The notes beneath the pieces were generated by a model. That model ran no database searches. It saw nothing but the letters and a program-made list of their open reading frames with translations, and was not told the DNA's origin. A program made the position numbers and the translations under genes. From the NCBI RefSeq assembly GCF_900110295.1, contig NZ_FODF01000002.1, positions 124,001-188,000 on the forward strand: a stretch of 64,000 nt of DNA. Direction: 5' to 3'. Positions 1-9,153 of the stretch are shown here, piece by piece; positions within the stretch are counted from its first letter, which is position 1; each line of letters starts with the position of its first letter. The stretch is from Peptostreptococcus russellii. GTDB taxonomy: Bacteria; Bacillota; Clostridia; Peptostreptococcales; Peptostreptococcaceae.

Positions 1-355
1 TAAGCTGAGAGTTTATTCTTGCAAGAAGTTCAAGTGGTTTAAATGGTTTGTTTACATAATCATCTGCTCCTATATTAAGCCCCATAATTTTGTCTACTTC
101 TTCTGACTTTGCAGATAGAATTATTACAGGAAAATCATGTTTTTCTCTAAGCTTCATAATCATTGTAACTCCATCCATTACAGGCATCATTATATCTACT
201 ATTGCAAGATGAATATCATTTTTTTCTATTGCTTCTAAACCTTCTTCTCCGTTATATGCCTTTACAACATTATAACCCTGATTAAGAAGATAGATTTCTA
301 TTGCCTCTGCTATTTCTTTTTCGTCTTCTACTACCAATATATTGTATGGATTCAT
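1..355 (-). CDS. OmpR-family response regulator, receiver domain (3' part cut by window edge)
   Basis: The frame begins at an ATG (353-355) and runs off the window after 118 codons, so only the N-terminal receiver domain is visible. It starts MNPYNILVVEDEKE and carries the acidic pair (ED), the phospho-acceptor aspartate in the IVDIMMPVMDG motif, the conserved Ser/Thr (ILSAKS) and the Lys of VNKPF, all hallmarks of CheY-like receivers. The spacing to the end suggests an OmpR/PhoB-type DNA-binding domain follows outside the window, which is inference. A Shine-Dalgarno-like GGGAGG lies just upstream (362-367). The partner kinase is not in the window, so the signal sensed is unknown. Confidence 0.88.
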   Translation of the reverse strand, partial: MNPYNILVVEDEKEIAEAIEIYLLNQGYNVVKAYNGEEGLEAIEKNDIHLAIVDIMMPVMDGVTMIMKLREKHDFPVIILSAKSEEVDKIMGLNIGADDYVNKPFKPLELLARINSQL

Positions 356-391
356 AATAACCTCCCTTATTAAATAGTTATATAGTACTAA

Positions 392-423
392 GGATATATG
401 TAGATTTTCATCCACATATATCC
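392..423 (-). terminator. Hairpin downstream of thiN
   Basis: GGATATATGT (392-401) pairs with ACATATATCC (414-423). It lies just after the thiN stop and before the response regulator start. The T-tract is weak (TTAG), so it may be a poor terminator or a processing hairpin. Confidence 0.5.
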
Positions 424-430
424 CCTTTGA

Positions 431-1096
431 TTATTTTTGTTTCACTATAAGCAAACATCCATCTCTAACATTTATATGACATTCATCATTTAGCATTACA
501 TTAGAAATACCTCTAGGAGTAGAATATTCTAAATCAAACTCCTCAAGAGGATACTCCAAATCTCTTAATGTAACCCCATTTGCATCTCCCTTAAAAGGAA
601 TTACAGATACAATATCACCTTTTTTACCTTCTATTGCCATTTCATCATTTTCAAGTATATATATGTCTTCTGTTTCAGATATTATTCTAGGATATACTCC
701 CTTTTTTAATATATAATATAGGAGACCAATATTGCTTAGCTCATGATCAATTCTTCCTCCAAGAGCTGCGTAAATATCTATACACATATTTCCTAGTTCA
801 ATTGCTAGTATGATTCCAAGCTCAGAGTCTGTTTCATTTTTTTTACATGGATATTTATAGTATTCTATTCCATGTTCTTTAGACTTTTCAAATACTTCTT
901 TGTCTATAGAATCTAGATCTCCTACTATGTAATCTGCCTTAATCCCCATTTTATAAAGATGGTTTGCTCCACCATCTATTGCTATTATGTGTGTATATCC
1001 TTTAGACAGTATTATACTTCTTAACTTTTCATAATCTTTAACTTCACCATTTAAAACCACACAGGCTCTATTCGTAGAAATAAATTTACCGTACAA
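431..1096 (-). CDS. thiN: Thiamine pyrophosphokinase
   Basis: ThiN transfers pyrophosphate from ATP to thiamine, giving thiamine diphosphate in the cytoplasm. The 221-residue product has the family's N-terminal strand (CVVLNGEV), the IAIDGGANHL and YIVGDLDSI motifs that bind ATP and metal, and the ALGGRIDHELSNI thiamine-binding segment; length is normal. The most upstream usable start is a TTG at 1094-1096 with only a weak GGTG ribosome site, and no ATG exists near the conserved N terminus, so the exact start is uncertain. It ends the rsgA-rpe-thiN group, as in Bacillus subtilis (cpgA-rpe-yloS), with a 9-nt gap after rpe suggesting translational coupling. Confidence 0.92.
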   Translation of the reverse strand: MYGKFISTNRACVVLNGEVKDYEKLRSIILSKGYTHIIAIDGGANHLYKMGIKADYIVGDLDSIDKEVFEKSKEHGIEYYKYPCKKNETDSELGIILAIELGNMCIDIYAALGGRIDHELSNIGLLYYILKKGVYPRIISETEDIYILENDEMAIEGKKGDIVSVIPFKGDANGVTLRDLEYPLEEFDLEYSTPRGISNVMLNDECHINVRDGCLLIVKQK

Positions 1097-1105
1097 CTAC
1101 ACCAA

Positions 1106-1759
1106 CTACTTTCCTTCAGCAGCGTCTCTTAATCCCTTAACTGCCTTATTTATGTCATCTCCAAATATCGCTGAACCAGCAACTAATACATCGGCTCCAG
1201 CATCTACAATTTCTTTAATATTGTTGGCCTTTACTCCACCATCAACTTCTATAAGAACATTTAGATTTTTTTCTTCTATTAATGCCTTTAATTCCTTTAT
1301 CTTTTCAATTGTCTCAGGTATAAACTTTTGTCCACCAAAACCTGGATTTACTGACATTAAAAGTACCATATCTATATCACCTAAAACATGTTTAATTGTA
1401 TTTATAGGTGTTGCAGGGTTAAGAACTACACCCGCTTTCATTCCATGAGATTTGATATTTTGTATTGTTCTATGAAGGTGTATACACGCTTCTTGATGAA
1501 CTGTTATAATATCACAACCTGCATCTGCTAGAGCAGGTATAAAGTTATCTGGATCTGTTATCATAAGATGTGCATCAAATACCATATCTATATCTTTTCT
1601 AAGACTCTTTATTATAGCTGGTCCAAATGTAATGTTCGGTACAAAATGACCGTCCATAACGTCTAAATGAAGATACTCACATCCTGCATTTTCAACCTTT
1701 TTACAGTCCTCTAAAAGTGTGGCAAAATTTGCCGATAATATTGATGGTGCTAATTTCAT
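1106..1759 (-). CDS. rpe: Ribulose-phosphate 3-epimerase
   Basis: Rpe interconverts ribulose 5-phosphate and xylulose 5-phosphate in the non-oxidative pentose phosphate pathway. The 217-residue TIM barrel starts MKLAPSILSANFA and shows the metal and catalytic signature LHLDVMDGHFVPN, DAHLMI, the VNPGFGGQKF loop, the catalytic aspartate in EVDGGV, and the phosphate-binding AGSAIF end. The ATG has a good AGGAGG site upstream. It sits between rsgA and thiN, the standard Firmicutes order. Confidence 0.96.
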   Translation of the reverse strand: MKLAPSILSANFATLLEDCKKVENAGCEYLHLDVMDGHFVPNITFGPAIIKSLRKDIDMVFDAHLMITDPDNFIPALADAGCDIITVHQEACIHLHRTIQNIKSHGMKAGVVLNPATPINTIKHVLGDIDMVLLMSVNPGFGGQKFIPETIEKIKELKALIEEKNLNVLIEVDGGVKANNIKEIVDAGADVLVAGSAIFGDDINKAVKGLRDAAEGK

Positions 1760-1790
1760 AATTTTTCCTCCTAGTTAAATCACAATGATT

Positions 1791-2687
1791 TTATAAATTT
1801 CTTTTTAGTTTCCCTTTTAAATTATTTATTTCATCTAATATTTGAAGATAGCTTTCATATCTTCTTTTTGATATATTTCCATCTTCAACTGCTTGTTTTA
1901 TACCACAAGCTGGTTCATTTTTATGTATGCACTTTGAACCAAATTTACAAGTTCTGTATTGTTCAAATTCAATAAAATATTCCTGTAGTTCTTCTACTTC
2001 TATATTATTTAATTCAAAAGAACTGAAACCTGGAGTATCTGCTATTATTGCATTCTTGCCTATTTTGAAAAGCTCTGCATGCCTTGTAGTATGCTTACCT
2101 CTTCCTAATTTTTGAGAAATTTCAGCCGTTGCAAGGTCAATCCCCGGAGCTATATAATTAATAATACTCGACTTTCCTACTCCTGATTGCCCAGCAAAAA
2201 CAGATATACAGCCTTCTAGTTCTTCAAGAACCTTTTCCATATTTTCTCCTGTTTTGGTACTTACTGCCAGTACTTTATAACCTACTTTTTCAAACTCCTC
2301 TTGTATAGATTTTGTAATTTCACCACTCTCATCAAGATCTGTCTTGGAAAGAACTATTACAATATCCAAGTTTTCTCTTTCTGAAAATACTATAAATCTA
2401 TCCAATAAAACAAAGTTCGGATTAGGCTCCTTTACAGAAAATGTAATCATAACCTTGTTTATATTTGCAACAGGTGGTCTTACAAGTTCTGAAACTCTCG
2501 GATGAATCTCCTCCACTATACCTTTTTTTCCTTCTTCATCTACTATGCTTATAGATACTCTATCTCCTACAAGGGGTGTTTTATTTCTCTTTCTAAATAT
2601 GCCTCTTGCTTTACATTCATATATTGTATCTTGAACTTCTACATAGTAAAATCCGCTAATTCCTTTTATTATGATTCCTTCTAGCAT
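1791..2687 (-). CDS. rsgA: Ribosome small-subunit-dependent GTPase A
   Basis: RsgA is a circularly permuted GTPase that helps late 30S subunit maturation. The 298-residue product has an N-terminal OB fold, then the G motifs in permuted order: G4 (LSKTDL), G1/P-loop (AGQSGVGKSSIINYI), G2 (LGRGKHTTRH), G3 (DTPGF), and a C-terminal zinc motif (CKFGSKCIHKNEPACGIK). The ATG follows a GGAGGCAGG site. In B. subtilis this gene directly follows prkC in one operon; here a terminator and an SDR gene separate them, so rsgA-rpe-thiN may have its own promoter in 2690-2840, which I could not assign. Confidence 0.95.
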   Translation of the reverse strand: MLEGIIIKGISGFYYVEVQDTIYECKARGIFRKRNKTPLVGDRVSISIVDEEGKKGIVEEIHPRVSELVRPPVANINKVMITFSVKEPNPNFVLLDRFIVFSERENLDIVIVLSKTDLDESGEITKSIQEEFEKVGYKVLAVSTKTGENMEKVLEELEGCISVFAGQSGVGKSSIINYIAPGIDLATAEISQKLGRGKHTTRHAELFKIGKNAIIADTPGFSSFELNNIEVEELQEYFIEFEQYRTCKFGSKCIHKNEPACGIKQAVEDGNISKRRYESYLQILDEINNLKGKLKRNL

Positions 2688-2840
2688 CCTGCCTCCGTTT
2701 TTTTCTTAAAATTTCATTAATCACACAATACTTCTATAATACATGATAACATATTGCCATCTTTTATAAAAGATTTAATCTATTTCGTTTTATAAATTAT
2801 AATAGTTTTTTAGTCTATATTTTATAAAAATATCTCTTTA

Positions 2841-3575
2841 TTATATTACAAATCCTCCATTAACACCTATAATCTGTCCTGTTATAAAGTCGGATTTTTC
2901 AGAAGCAAGAAATAACACTGCGTTAGAAATGTCTTTAGGGTTTCCAAGCTCCATAAGAGGTGTTTCATCTTTTAAAACTCTAATGTCATCCTCTGTAAAA
3001 TCATTCATCATATCAGTCATTATAACTCCTGGGGCTATGGCATTTACATTGATACCTGATGGTCCTACTTCCTTGGCTAGAGCCTTTGTAAATCCAATTA
3101 CACCTGCCTTACTAGCAGAATAGGCTACTTCACAAGATCCACCAGTTACACCCCACATAGAAGACATATTTATTATTTTCCCCTTATGCTCAGAAATCAT
3201 AATCTTTAATGCCTCTTTTGAACATAAAAATACAGATTTAAGATTATTACTAACTATATTGTCCCAATCTTTTTCTTCCATATCTGTTATTAATCCTTCA
3301 AAGCTTATTCCTGCATTATTTACAAGTAAATCAAGAGTCTTGTACTTTTCTATACAAAATTCAAACATTCTTTTTACTTCTTCTGACTTCGATACATCTG
3401 CCTTAAATATTTCACAATTAATAGACTCAGCATTTAATTTTTCCTTTATTTCTTTTGCCTTATCTTCTGACTTATTATAATTTATAATTACATTATATCC
3501 TTCTCTTGCAAGATCCAGGCATATTTGTCTTCCAATTCCTCTTGAGCCTCCTGTTACCAATGCTGTTTTCTTCAA
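2841..3575 (-). CDS. FabG-like short-chain dehydrogenase/reductase
   Basis: This is a classical SDR of about 244 residues: glycine-rich NADP(H) motif TGGSRGIGR, NNAG, the catalytic Ser-Tyr-Lys set (MSSMWG...YSASK), and a C-terminal GQIIGVNGG as in 3-oxoacyl-ACP reductases. Whether the substrate is a fatty-acid intermediate cannot be told, since no fatty-acid genes are nearby. The open frame reaches a GTG at 3584, but a TTG at 3575 stands at proper distance from AAGGTG and matches the usual FabG N terminus (MKKTALVTGG), so I prefer it. It lies after the prkC terminator and before rsgA, an unusual insertion into a conserved block. Confidence 0.85.
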   Translation of the reverse strand: MKKTALVTGGSRGIGRQICLDLAREGYNVIINYNKSEDKAKEIKEKLNAESINCEIFKADVSKSEEVKRMFEFCIEKYKTLDLLVNNAGISFEGLITDMEEKDWDNIVSNNLKSVFLCSKEALKIMISEHKGKIINMSSMWGVTGGSCEVAYSASKAGVIGFTKALAKEVGPSGINVNAIAPGVIMTDMMNDFTEDDIRVLKDETPLMELGNPKDISNAVLFLASEKSDFITGQIIGVNGGFVI

Positions 3576-3680
3576 TTCTAACACCTTACTTTCTAACCCT
3601 TATTGTTAATTATATTTTTCTTATTATTTCAATAAGCTTATCTTTCGTAAAAATTCAAACTGTCCCTTTAAAACACAATT

Positions 3681-3710
3681 AAAAAGAGTTATCTTTCGAT
3701 AACTCTTTTT
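3681..3710 (-). terminator. Rho-independent terminator after prkC
   Basis: A 13-bp stem (AAAAAGAGTTATC with GATAACTCTTTTT), a 4-nt loop and a T-run in both directions. It lies 11 nt beyond the prkC stop and ends the yicC-to-prkC transcription block before the SDR gene. Confidence 0.9.
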
Positions 3711-3720
3711 AATTTTATAT

Positions 3721-5613
3721 TTAATTCATTCCATTACTTCCTGTATTTTGACTTCCATGATTACTTCCCTGTCCCTGTGTAGTTCCTGGGTTCTGGTTAG
3801 TCTGACCACCCTGTGTAGTTCCCTGACTTCCAGTATTTGGAGTAGTAGGTGGATTTGTATTCTGATTGCCGGAATGGTTATTATTTTCTTGATTTCCAGT
3901 ATTTGAGTTATTTCCAGTTTCTCCTGTTGCTGGTGGATTTGTATTATTGTTGTCTATATCATTATTTAAATCCTCACTAGGAGTCTCTGTATTCTCTATA
4001 ATACTTGGCTTTTCCTTCTTAGGTTCTCTACCCTTGCTTACTACTAGAGAAACCTTCTGCCCTTCATCATTTGAACCACCTATCAAGCTCTGACTTAATA
4101 CAGTACCTTCTTCTGCACTGTTATATTCATACTTAACATTTCCTAGAAGCAGTCCATTATCGTTTAATAACTTTTCTGCCTGGGTCAATTTCAAGCCTAC
4201 AACATTTGGTACTGGCACCTTAGAATTTCCCTTACTTACTATAACTCCTATTGAATCACCCTTCTTCAACTTTGTATCTGGGCTTGGAGTCTGAGAAATT
4301 ATCTTGCCTTCACCTACTTGATTACTATACTCCTGAGACTTAACTGTCAAGTTCAAGCCCTTGGAATTTAGCTCATTTTGAGCTTGTTCAACTGTCATAT
4401 TTATAAGATTAGGTGCCGCTATATCTTCGCCCTTATCTCCAAATGGATTGAATCCAAAGTATTTCATTGCGGCTACTCCATACCCCATAAGTATTAATAT
4501 CAGTATGGCAGCTATTATCTTAAGCCTTCTTCTAGACTTAGGAGTTTCCTGCTTTCTTGCCTTCTTTTTCTTTTCTTTTTTAAGATCTCTTCTAGACTTA
4601 GGATCTTCTTCATAGTAATCATCATCATAATAGTCATCACTATCATAATAATCATCGTCATAATCTTCATCATAATACTGGTCTTCATCATCATTATAAA
4701 CTGCAGGTCTTCTTCCATTAAACATACTTGGATCCCTACTGCTCATATCTGAAGTTGCAAAATTATCATAGTCTTTTACATACGGAAGATCTATATTATT
4801 CTCTACAAACTCAATATCTTCAATAAGTTCTTCAGCTGTCTGATATCTATTTGCAGGTTCTTTTTCTGTAAGCTTTCCTATAATCGTTCTAACGCTTTTG
4901 GGAATTCTTACCTCTTCCTCTTCTGTAAAAGTTATATTTTCATTTATATGCTTTAGTGCTATTGATATTGGGCTGTCTCCAACAAATGGAACTCTACCAA
5001 CTATCATTTCATACATAACTATACCCAAAGAATAAAGGTCTGCATTGCTTGTAAGATGCTTTCCCTTTGCCTGTTCAGGTGAAATGTAGTGAACTGATCC
5101 GATAACACTCCCCATATTTGTCATTGTAGAACTGCTCACCGCCTTGGCTATACCAAAATCAGCAACCTTTACTAATCTACCATCTTTTGAAATCAGTATA
5201 TTGTGTGGTTTTATATCCCTATGTATTATACCGTTTCTATGAGCTGCACTAAGAGCCTGAGCTATTTGCTTAGCAATATCAAGTGCTGTATATTCTTCTA
5301 AACAACCTTCATTTTGTATTATTTCTTTAAGGTTTTGCCCATCTACATATTCCATTACTATATAATGAACCTTACCATCTTCACCAACGTCGTAAACGTT
5401 CACGATATTTGGATGTGATAAACTTGCAACGGCTTCTGCCTCTCTTTTAAACTTCACCAAAAATTCCTGATCATCAACATATTCAGGTCTCAATACTTTT
5501 ACTGCAACTATTCTATTTAACAGCTTGTCTCTGGCCTGATAAACAAAGGCCATTCCACCGTCTCCTATTTTCCTTAGAATTTCATATCTATTTCCTAATA
5601 CTGTCGCTCCCAT
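3721..5613 (-). CDS. prkC: PASTA-domain Ser/Thr protein kinase
   Basis: PrkC is a membrane kinase that senses muropeptides and cell-wall state in Gram-positive bacteria. Residues 10-270 form a Hanks-type kinase with Lys39 in VAVKVL, the HRD loop (131-133) and DFG (152-154). A linker rich in Asp and Tyr (about 307-337) is followed by a basic stretch and one membrane segment (365-382). Two PASTA repeats (about 399-462 and 466-528) lie outside the cell, and a Asn/Thr/Gly/Gln-rich tail of about 90 residues ends the protein. Two PASTA units is fewer than the three or four of many orthologues. It is coupled to prpC, 13 nt upstream, its phosphatase. Confidence 0.95.
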   Translation of the reverse strand: MGATVLGNRYEILRKIGDGGMAFVYQARDKLLNRIVAVKVLRPEYVDDQEFLVKFKREAEAVASLSHPNIVNVYDVGEDGKVHYIVMEYVDGQNLKEIIQNEGCLEEYTALDIAKQIAQALSAAHRNGIIHRDIKPHNILISKDGRLVKVADFGIAKAVSSSTMTNMGSVIGSVHYISPEQAKGKHLTSNADLYSLGIVMYEMIVGRVPFVGDSPISIALKHINENITFTEEEEVRIPKSVRTIIGKLTEKEPANRYQTAEELIEDIEFVENNIDLPYVKDYDNFATSDMSSRDPSMFNGRRPAVYNDDEDQYYDEDYDDDYYDSDDYYDDDYYEEDPKSRRDLKKEKKKKARKQETPKSRRRLKIIAAILILILMGYGVAAMKYFGFNPFGDKGEDIAAPNLINMTVEQAQNELNSKGLNLTVKSQEYSNQVGEGKIISQTPSPDTKLKKGDSIGVIVSKGNSKVPVPNVVGLKLTQAEKLLNDNGLLLGNVKYEYNSAEEGTVLSQSLIGGSNDEGQKVSLVVSKGREPKKEKPSIIENTETPSEDLNNDIDNNNTNPPATGETGNNSNTGNQENNNHSGNQNTNPPTTPNTGSQGTTQGGQTNQNPGTTQGQGSNHGSQNTGSNGMN

Positions 5614-5625
5614 AATAACACCACC

Positions 5626-6378
5626 TTACGCCATAACTATTATTACAGTAACATTATCTTTACCTGAAGAATTATTAGCCAGATCTATAAGGCTATCAGC
5701 GATAATATTAGCATCACCATTATTTATAAATACTTTTTCAATTTCTTCCTTATTGACTGCGCCTGTCAGACCATCAGTAGCAAGTAAAAGTTTTTCGCCT
5801 TCCTTCAATTCTCTAGTAAATATATCTACTACAACTACTGGTTCAGTACCAACGGCTCTAGTGATTTTGTTTCTATCAGGATGAACTCTCGCTTCTTCTT
5901 CTGTAATAATATTAGCCTTTACATATTCTTCTACTATAGAGTGGTCTGATGTTATCTTTTCTAACTTACCATCTGAGTCTACAACATAGCACCTACTATC
6001 GCCAACATTTGCAACATATGCTACCCCATTATAGACAACTGCAACTGTTAAAGTTGTTCCCATACCATCAAAGGCAATATCTTCTTTTGACTTTTCATAT
6101 ATCATTGAATTCACTGTATTGTATGATTGCTTAATTATATCGTCAATGTATTCAATCTTTATTGTTTCATTTTGTATCAATTTGTCGTTGAATAATTCAA
6201 TTATATTATCAACGGCAAGCTGGCTGGCAACCTCACCTTTGTTATGGCCACCCATACCATCAGCAATAGCGAATATCCCAACTTCGCTATCCTCTCCAAC
6301 CTCTATTATTTCTCCTTTGCAATAGTCTTCGTTGTTTTTTCTGACCATGCCAATGTGAGAAGTACATACAAAATCCAT
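5626..6378 (-). CDS. prpC: PP2C-type Ser/Thr protein phosphatase, PrkC partner
   Basis: A metal-dependent phosphatase of 250 residues that reverses PrkC phosphorylation. Metal-binding motifs are seen in order: RKNNEDY, FAIADGMGGHNKG, VANVGDSRCY, SDHS, LLATDGLT, and the final GKDNVTVIIV. The ATG follows a GGAGGAAG site. It is placed between rlmN and prkC as in B. subtilis, and the pair form a kinase-phosphatase switch. Confidence 0.95.
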   Translation of the reverse strand: MDFVCTSHIGMVRKNNEDYCKGEIIEVGEDSEVGIFAIADGMGGHNKGEVASQLAVDNIIELFNDKLIQNETIKIEYIDDIIKQSYNTVNSMIYEKSKEDIAFDGMGTTLTVAVVYNGVAYVANVGDSRCYVVDSDGKLEKITSDHSIVEEYVKANIITEEEARVHPDRNKITRAVGTEPVVVVDIFTRELKEGEKLLLATDGLTGAVNKEEIEKVFINNGDANIIADSLIDLANNSSGKDNVTVIIVMA

Positions 6379-6398
6379 ATTCTTCCTCCTTAAATCTG

Positions 6399-7430
6399 TT
6401 ACTTCACTTTTCTTCTCAACTGCCCACAGGCACCGCTGATATCAGCCCCCATAGAGTTTCTGATAGTAACAGGTATGTTCTTTTTATCTAGATAGTTTTT
6501 GAACCTATTAATATACTCCATATCCGGTTTTTCAAAATCTCTTTCTTCTATTGGATTAATCGGTATCAAATTAACATGACACAGCATTCCTCTCAATAAT
6601 TCAACTAATTTTTTAGCTTCTCTATCTGAATCATTTTTCCCTTTAATTAGAGAATATTCAAATGTTATTCTTCTGTTAGTCTTTGAAATATAATAATTAC
6701 ATACTTTAATAATTTCATCAATTGAATATTTTTTCGCAACCGGCATTATTTCCTGTCTTTCATCATCAAATGGAGAATGAAGTGATATTGCAATATTTAT
6801 TGGTATTTCCAAATCTGCAAGTTCATATATTTTATCCACCAATCCGCAAGTAGATAAAGTTATATGTCTATATCCTATATTCAAACCATTTTCTTCATTA
6901 ACAAGTTCCAGGAATTTCTTTGAATTCTCAAAATTGTCAAGCGGCTCACCGCTTCCCATCATTACTACATTGGAAACTCTTTTCCCAAGATCTTCCTGAA
7001 CCTTCATTATCTGATCCAGTATCTCCCAAGCTTCAAGGTTTCTTTCAAGTCCGTCTATTGTAGATGCACAGAATCTGCACCCCATCCTACAACCAACTTG
7101 ATTTGAAACACAAACAGTAACTCTATTATCATACTCCATGGCTACTGTTTCTATAATGTTTCCATCATTTAATAAAAATAGATATTTTTTGGTATTGTCT
7201 ATTTCAGACTCTAACCTTAATTCTATATCTATATTTCCTATAATAGAAGTTTCTTTTAGCTTTTCTCTAAGTGACTTTGGTATATTGTTCATTTCATCAA
7301 AATCTCTTATATTCTTGTATATCCAAGAGAATATTTGACTACCTCTGAACTTTTTTTCACCTATGCTTACTAAAAAATCCTTCATTTCTTTTTCTGTTAA
7401 GTTTTTTAACACTATCTTCCCTTTATACAT
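6399..7430 (-). CDS. rlmN: Dual-specificity 23S rRNA/tRNA adenine-C2 methyltransferase (radical SAM)
   Basis: RlmN methylates C2 of A2503 in 23S rRNA and A37 in some tRNAs. The 343-residue protein has the 4Fe-4S radical-SAM motif in GCRMGCRFCAS, the GSGEP SAM motif, SLHSP and the C-terminal GACGQL cysteine that forms the methylated intermediate; a further Cys lies in LSTCGL. An ATG follows GAGGTG. It is 24 nt downstream of rsmB, so both are RNA modification genes in one transcript. Confidence 0.95.
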   Translation of the reverse strand: MYKGKIVLKNLTEKEMKDFLVSIGEKKFRGSQIFSWIYKNIRDFDEMNNIPKSLREKLKETSIIGNIDIELRLESEIDNTKKYLFLLNDGNIIETVAMEYDNRVTVCVSNQVGCRMGCRFCASTIDGLERNLEAWEILDQIMKVQEDLGKRVSNVVMMGSGEPLDNFENSKKFLELVNEENGLNIGYRHITLSTCGLVDKIYELADLEIPINIAISLHSPFDDERQEIMPVAKKYSIDEIIKVCNYYISKTNRRITFEYSLIKGKNDSDREAKKLVELLRGMLCHVNLIPINPIEERDFEKPDMEYINRFKNYLDKKNIPVTIRNSMGADISGACGQLRRKVK

Positions 7431-7454
7431 TATATCACACCTCTGATACTTTTT

Positions 7455-8798
7455 TTAATTTTTTTTCAATCTACATATAAAGAAGCCATCCATTTCAAAC
7501 TCATCAGGATATATGTTTATATATCCACTGTCTAAAGTAGAGCTATCTAGATTTAGATTTTCTATAGAATCAAGGCTAAAATCTTGATTTTCTGAAAGGA
7601 ATCTATATATAATTCCCATATTTTCTTCTTTAAATATAGTACAAGTAGAGTAAACTAACACTCCACCTTCCTTAACATATTCTGCTGCATTTCTTAATAT
7701 TGAAAGTTGAATATCTGGAAGCTTATTTACTTCTTCCTCTGTTTTATATTTAATTTCTGGTTTACGTCTTACTATTCCCATACCTGAGCAAGGTACGTCG
7801 CTTAAAACATAATCAAACTTACCCTTATATTCTTCACAAAGGCTCAATGCATCAGCTTTTTCAACTTTTATATTATTTAGACCTAATCTATTTGCATACC
7901 ATTTTATCATTTTAATTTTATGATCATAAATATCCTGTGATAAAACTAAGCCAGTATTATTCATTAATTCTGCTATGTGTGTTGTTTTACCACCAGGAGC
8001 TGCGCATAAATCCAAAACCTTTGAATTTCCTTTTGGATTTAAAGCTTTTGAAACTAACATAGAGCTTATATCCTGTACACTTATATAGCCCATTTTAAAT
8101 AGCTTGTTAGCTTCGATATTCTTAAAATTATCCGCCTGTATAGCTTCTTCTAAAAACTCACTTCTCTTTGCTTTTATCCCTTCTTTTTCAAGCTGATCAA
8201 TTATAAATTCTGCAAACTCATCAATATCATCAAAACCATCCATTTTACTTCTATTTATTCTCAAGTAAAGCTTTGGTCTTTCTGATAAAGATTCTAAAAT
8301 GCTTTTTGCTCTAGCTAGTCCATGTTCTCCTATCAATCTATCTACTATCCATTTTTCATAGGAATACTTTATAGCTATATTTTCTGTTGTATTATCATTA
8401 ATCTTGCAAATATCATCTTTTTTTCTAAGAACATTTCTTAAAATAGCATTTACAAAACCTGACGCTCTTTTATCTATTTTCTTAATAATATCTACTGACT
8501 CATTTATCGCTGCATAATCTGCTATTCTATCTAAGAATACAATTTGGTACACTCCTAGCCTAATCGCTATTTTTACAGAGTTTTCCATTTTTCTTACCTT
8601 TATTTTCGATACCTTGTTTATTATATAATCAATATACCTCTTTTTTTCTATTACACCATAAACAAGCTCTGTTATTAAACCCTTGTCTCTGTTGTCAACT
8701 TTCGCCTTTGATAGGTGAGAGTTAAGAGATATATTGGAATAATTGTTGTTTACTTCTATGTCCATTAAAATTTCATACGCAATCTTTCTTGCCGACAT
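7455..8798 (-). CDS. rsmB: 16S rRNA (cytosine-967-C5)-methyltransferase
   Basis: RsmB has an N-terminal NusB-like RNA-binding domain (about residues 1-140) and a Rossmann methyltransferase domain with SAM motif LDLCAAPGGKTTHIAE, the SDVPCSGMG cysteine motif, and the second catalytic cysteine in VYSTCTI. The open frame reaches 8813, but AAGGAG before the ATG at 8798 (MSARKIAYEIL) fixes the start, giving 447 residues. It begins after about 355 bp without a gene, so a promoter is expected in that gap. Confidence 0.94.
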   Translation of the reverse strand: MSARKIAYEILMDIEVNNNYSNISLNSHLSKAKVDNRDKGLITELVYGVIEKKRYIDYIINKVSKIKVRKMENSVKIAIRLGVYQIVFLDRIADYAAINESVDIIKKIDKRASGFVNAILRNVLRKKDDICKINDNTTENIAIKYSYEKWIVDRLIGEHGLARAKSILESLSERPKLYLRINRSKMDGFDDIDEFAEFIIDQLEKEGIKAKRSEFLEEAIQADNFKNIEANKLFKMGYISVQDISSMLVSKALNPKGNSKVLDLCAAPGGKTTHIAELMNNTGLVLSQDIYDHKIKMIKWYANRLGLNNIKVEKADALSLCEEYKGKFDYVLSDVPCSGMGIVRRKPEIKYKTEEEVNKLPDIQLSILRNAAEYVKEGGVLVYSTCTIFKEENMGIIYRFLSENQDFSLDSIENLNLDSSTLDSGYINIYPDEFEMDGFFICRLKKN

Positions 8799-9109
8799 AA
8801 TTTCTCCTTCCATTTCCTCATATTATATTTAATTTATCTTTTGCATATTTACAGATAACTCATTTCAATATATTTACTATTAAAATCAGTTATTTCAAAT
8901 ACAATTAAGTAACATTATACCATATTCTATAAATATACATATTTATCTTTTCATTTTATAACACTATTATTATCTTACATTACTCTGTTTCAAAATACCT
9001 TTAAATAACTTAAATCTACTTATAGAGCGACTTTCATATTTTCTATTCATATATTTTTTATAGTTATATTTTTTCATACAAGCAAGTTTCTAAATTAATA
9101 TTTAAAACT
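8799..9109. other. AT-rich intergenic gap upstream of rsmB
   Basis: About 310 bp between the metallopeptidase and rsmB, very AT-rich. No coding frame, RNA family or clear -35/-10 pair was recognised. It should contain the rsmB-prkC promoter. Confidence 0.5.
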
Positions 9110-9142
9110 AATATGACTATATGCATTGCATATAGTCATATT
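9110..9142 (-). terminator. Perfect 16-bp inverted repeat after the metallopeptidase gene
   Basis: AATATGACTATATGCA (9110-9125) is exactly complementary to 9127-9142. It sits 11 nt past the metallopeptidase stop. The trailing T-tract on the minus strand is short (AGTTTT), so terminator function is probable but not certain. Confidence 0.6.
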
Positions 9143-9153
9143 GTTAAATATTC

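Noticed and set aside
1152-1448. Plus-strand open frame of 98 codons antisense to rpe
   Set aside because: Typical shadow frame opposite a real, well-conserved gene; no ribosome site or homology.
4515-4718. Frame rich in Met and Ile antisense/out of frame in prkC
   Set aside because: Shadow of the Asp/Tyr-rich codons of the PrkC linker in another frame.
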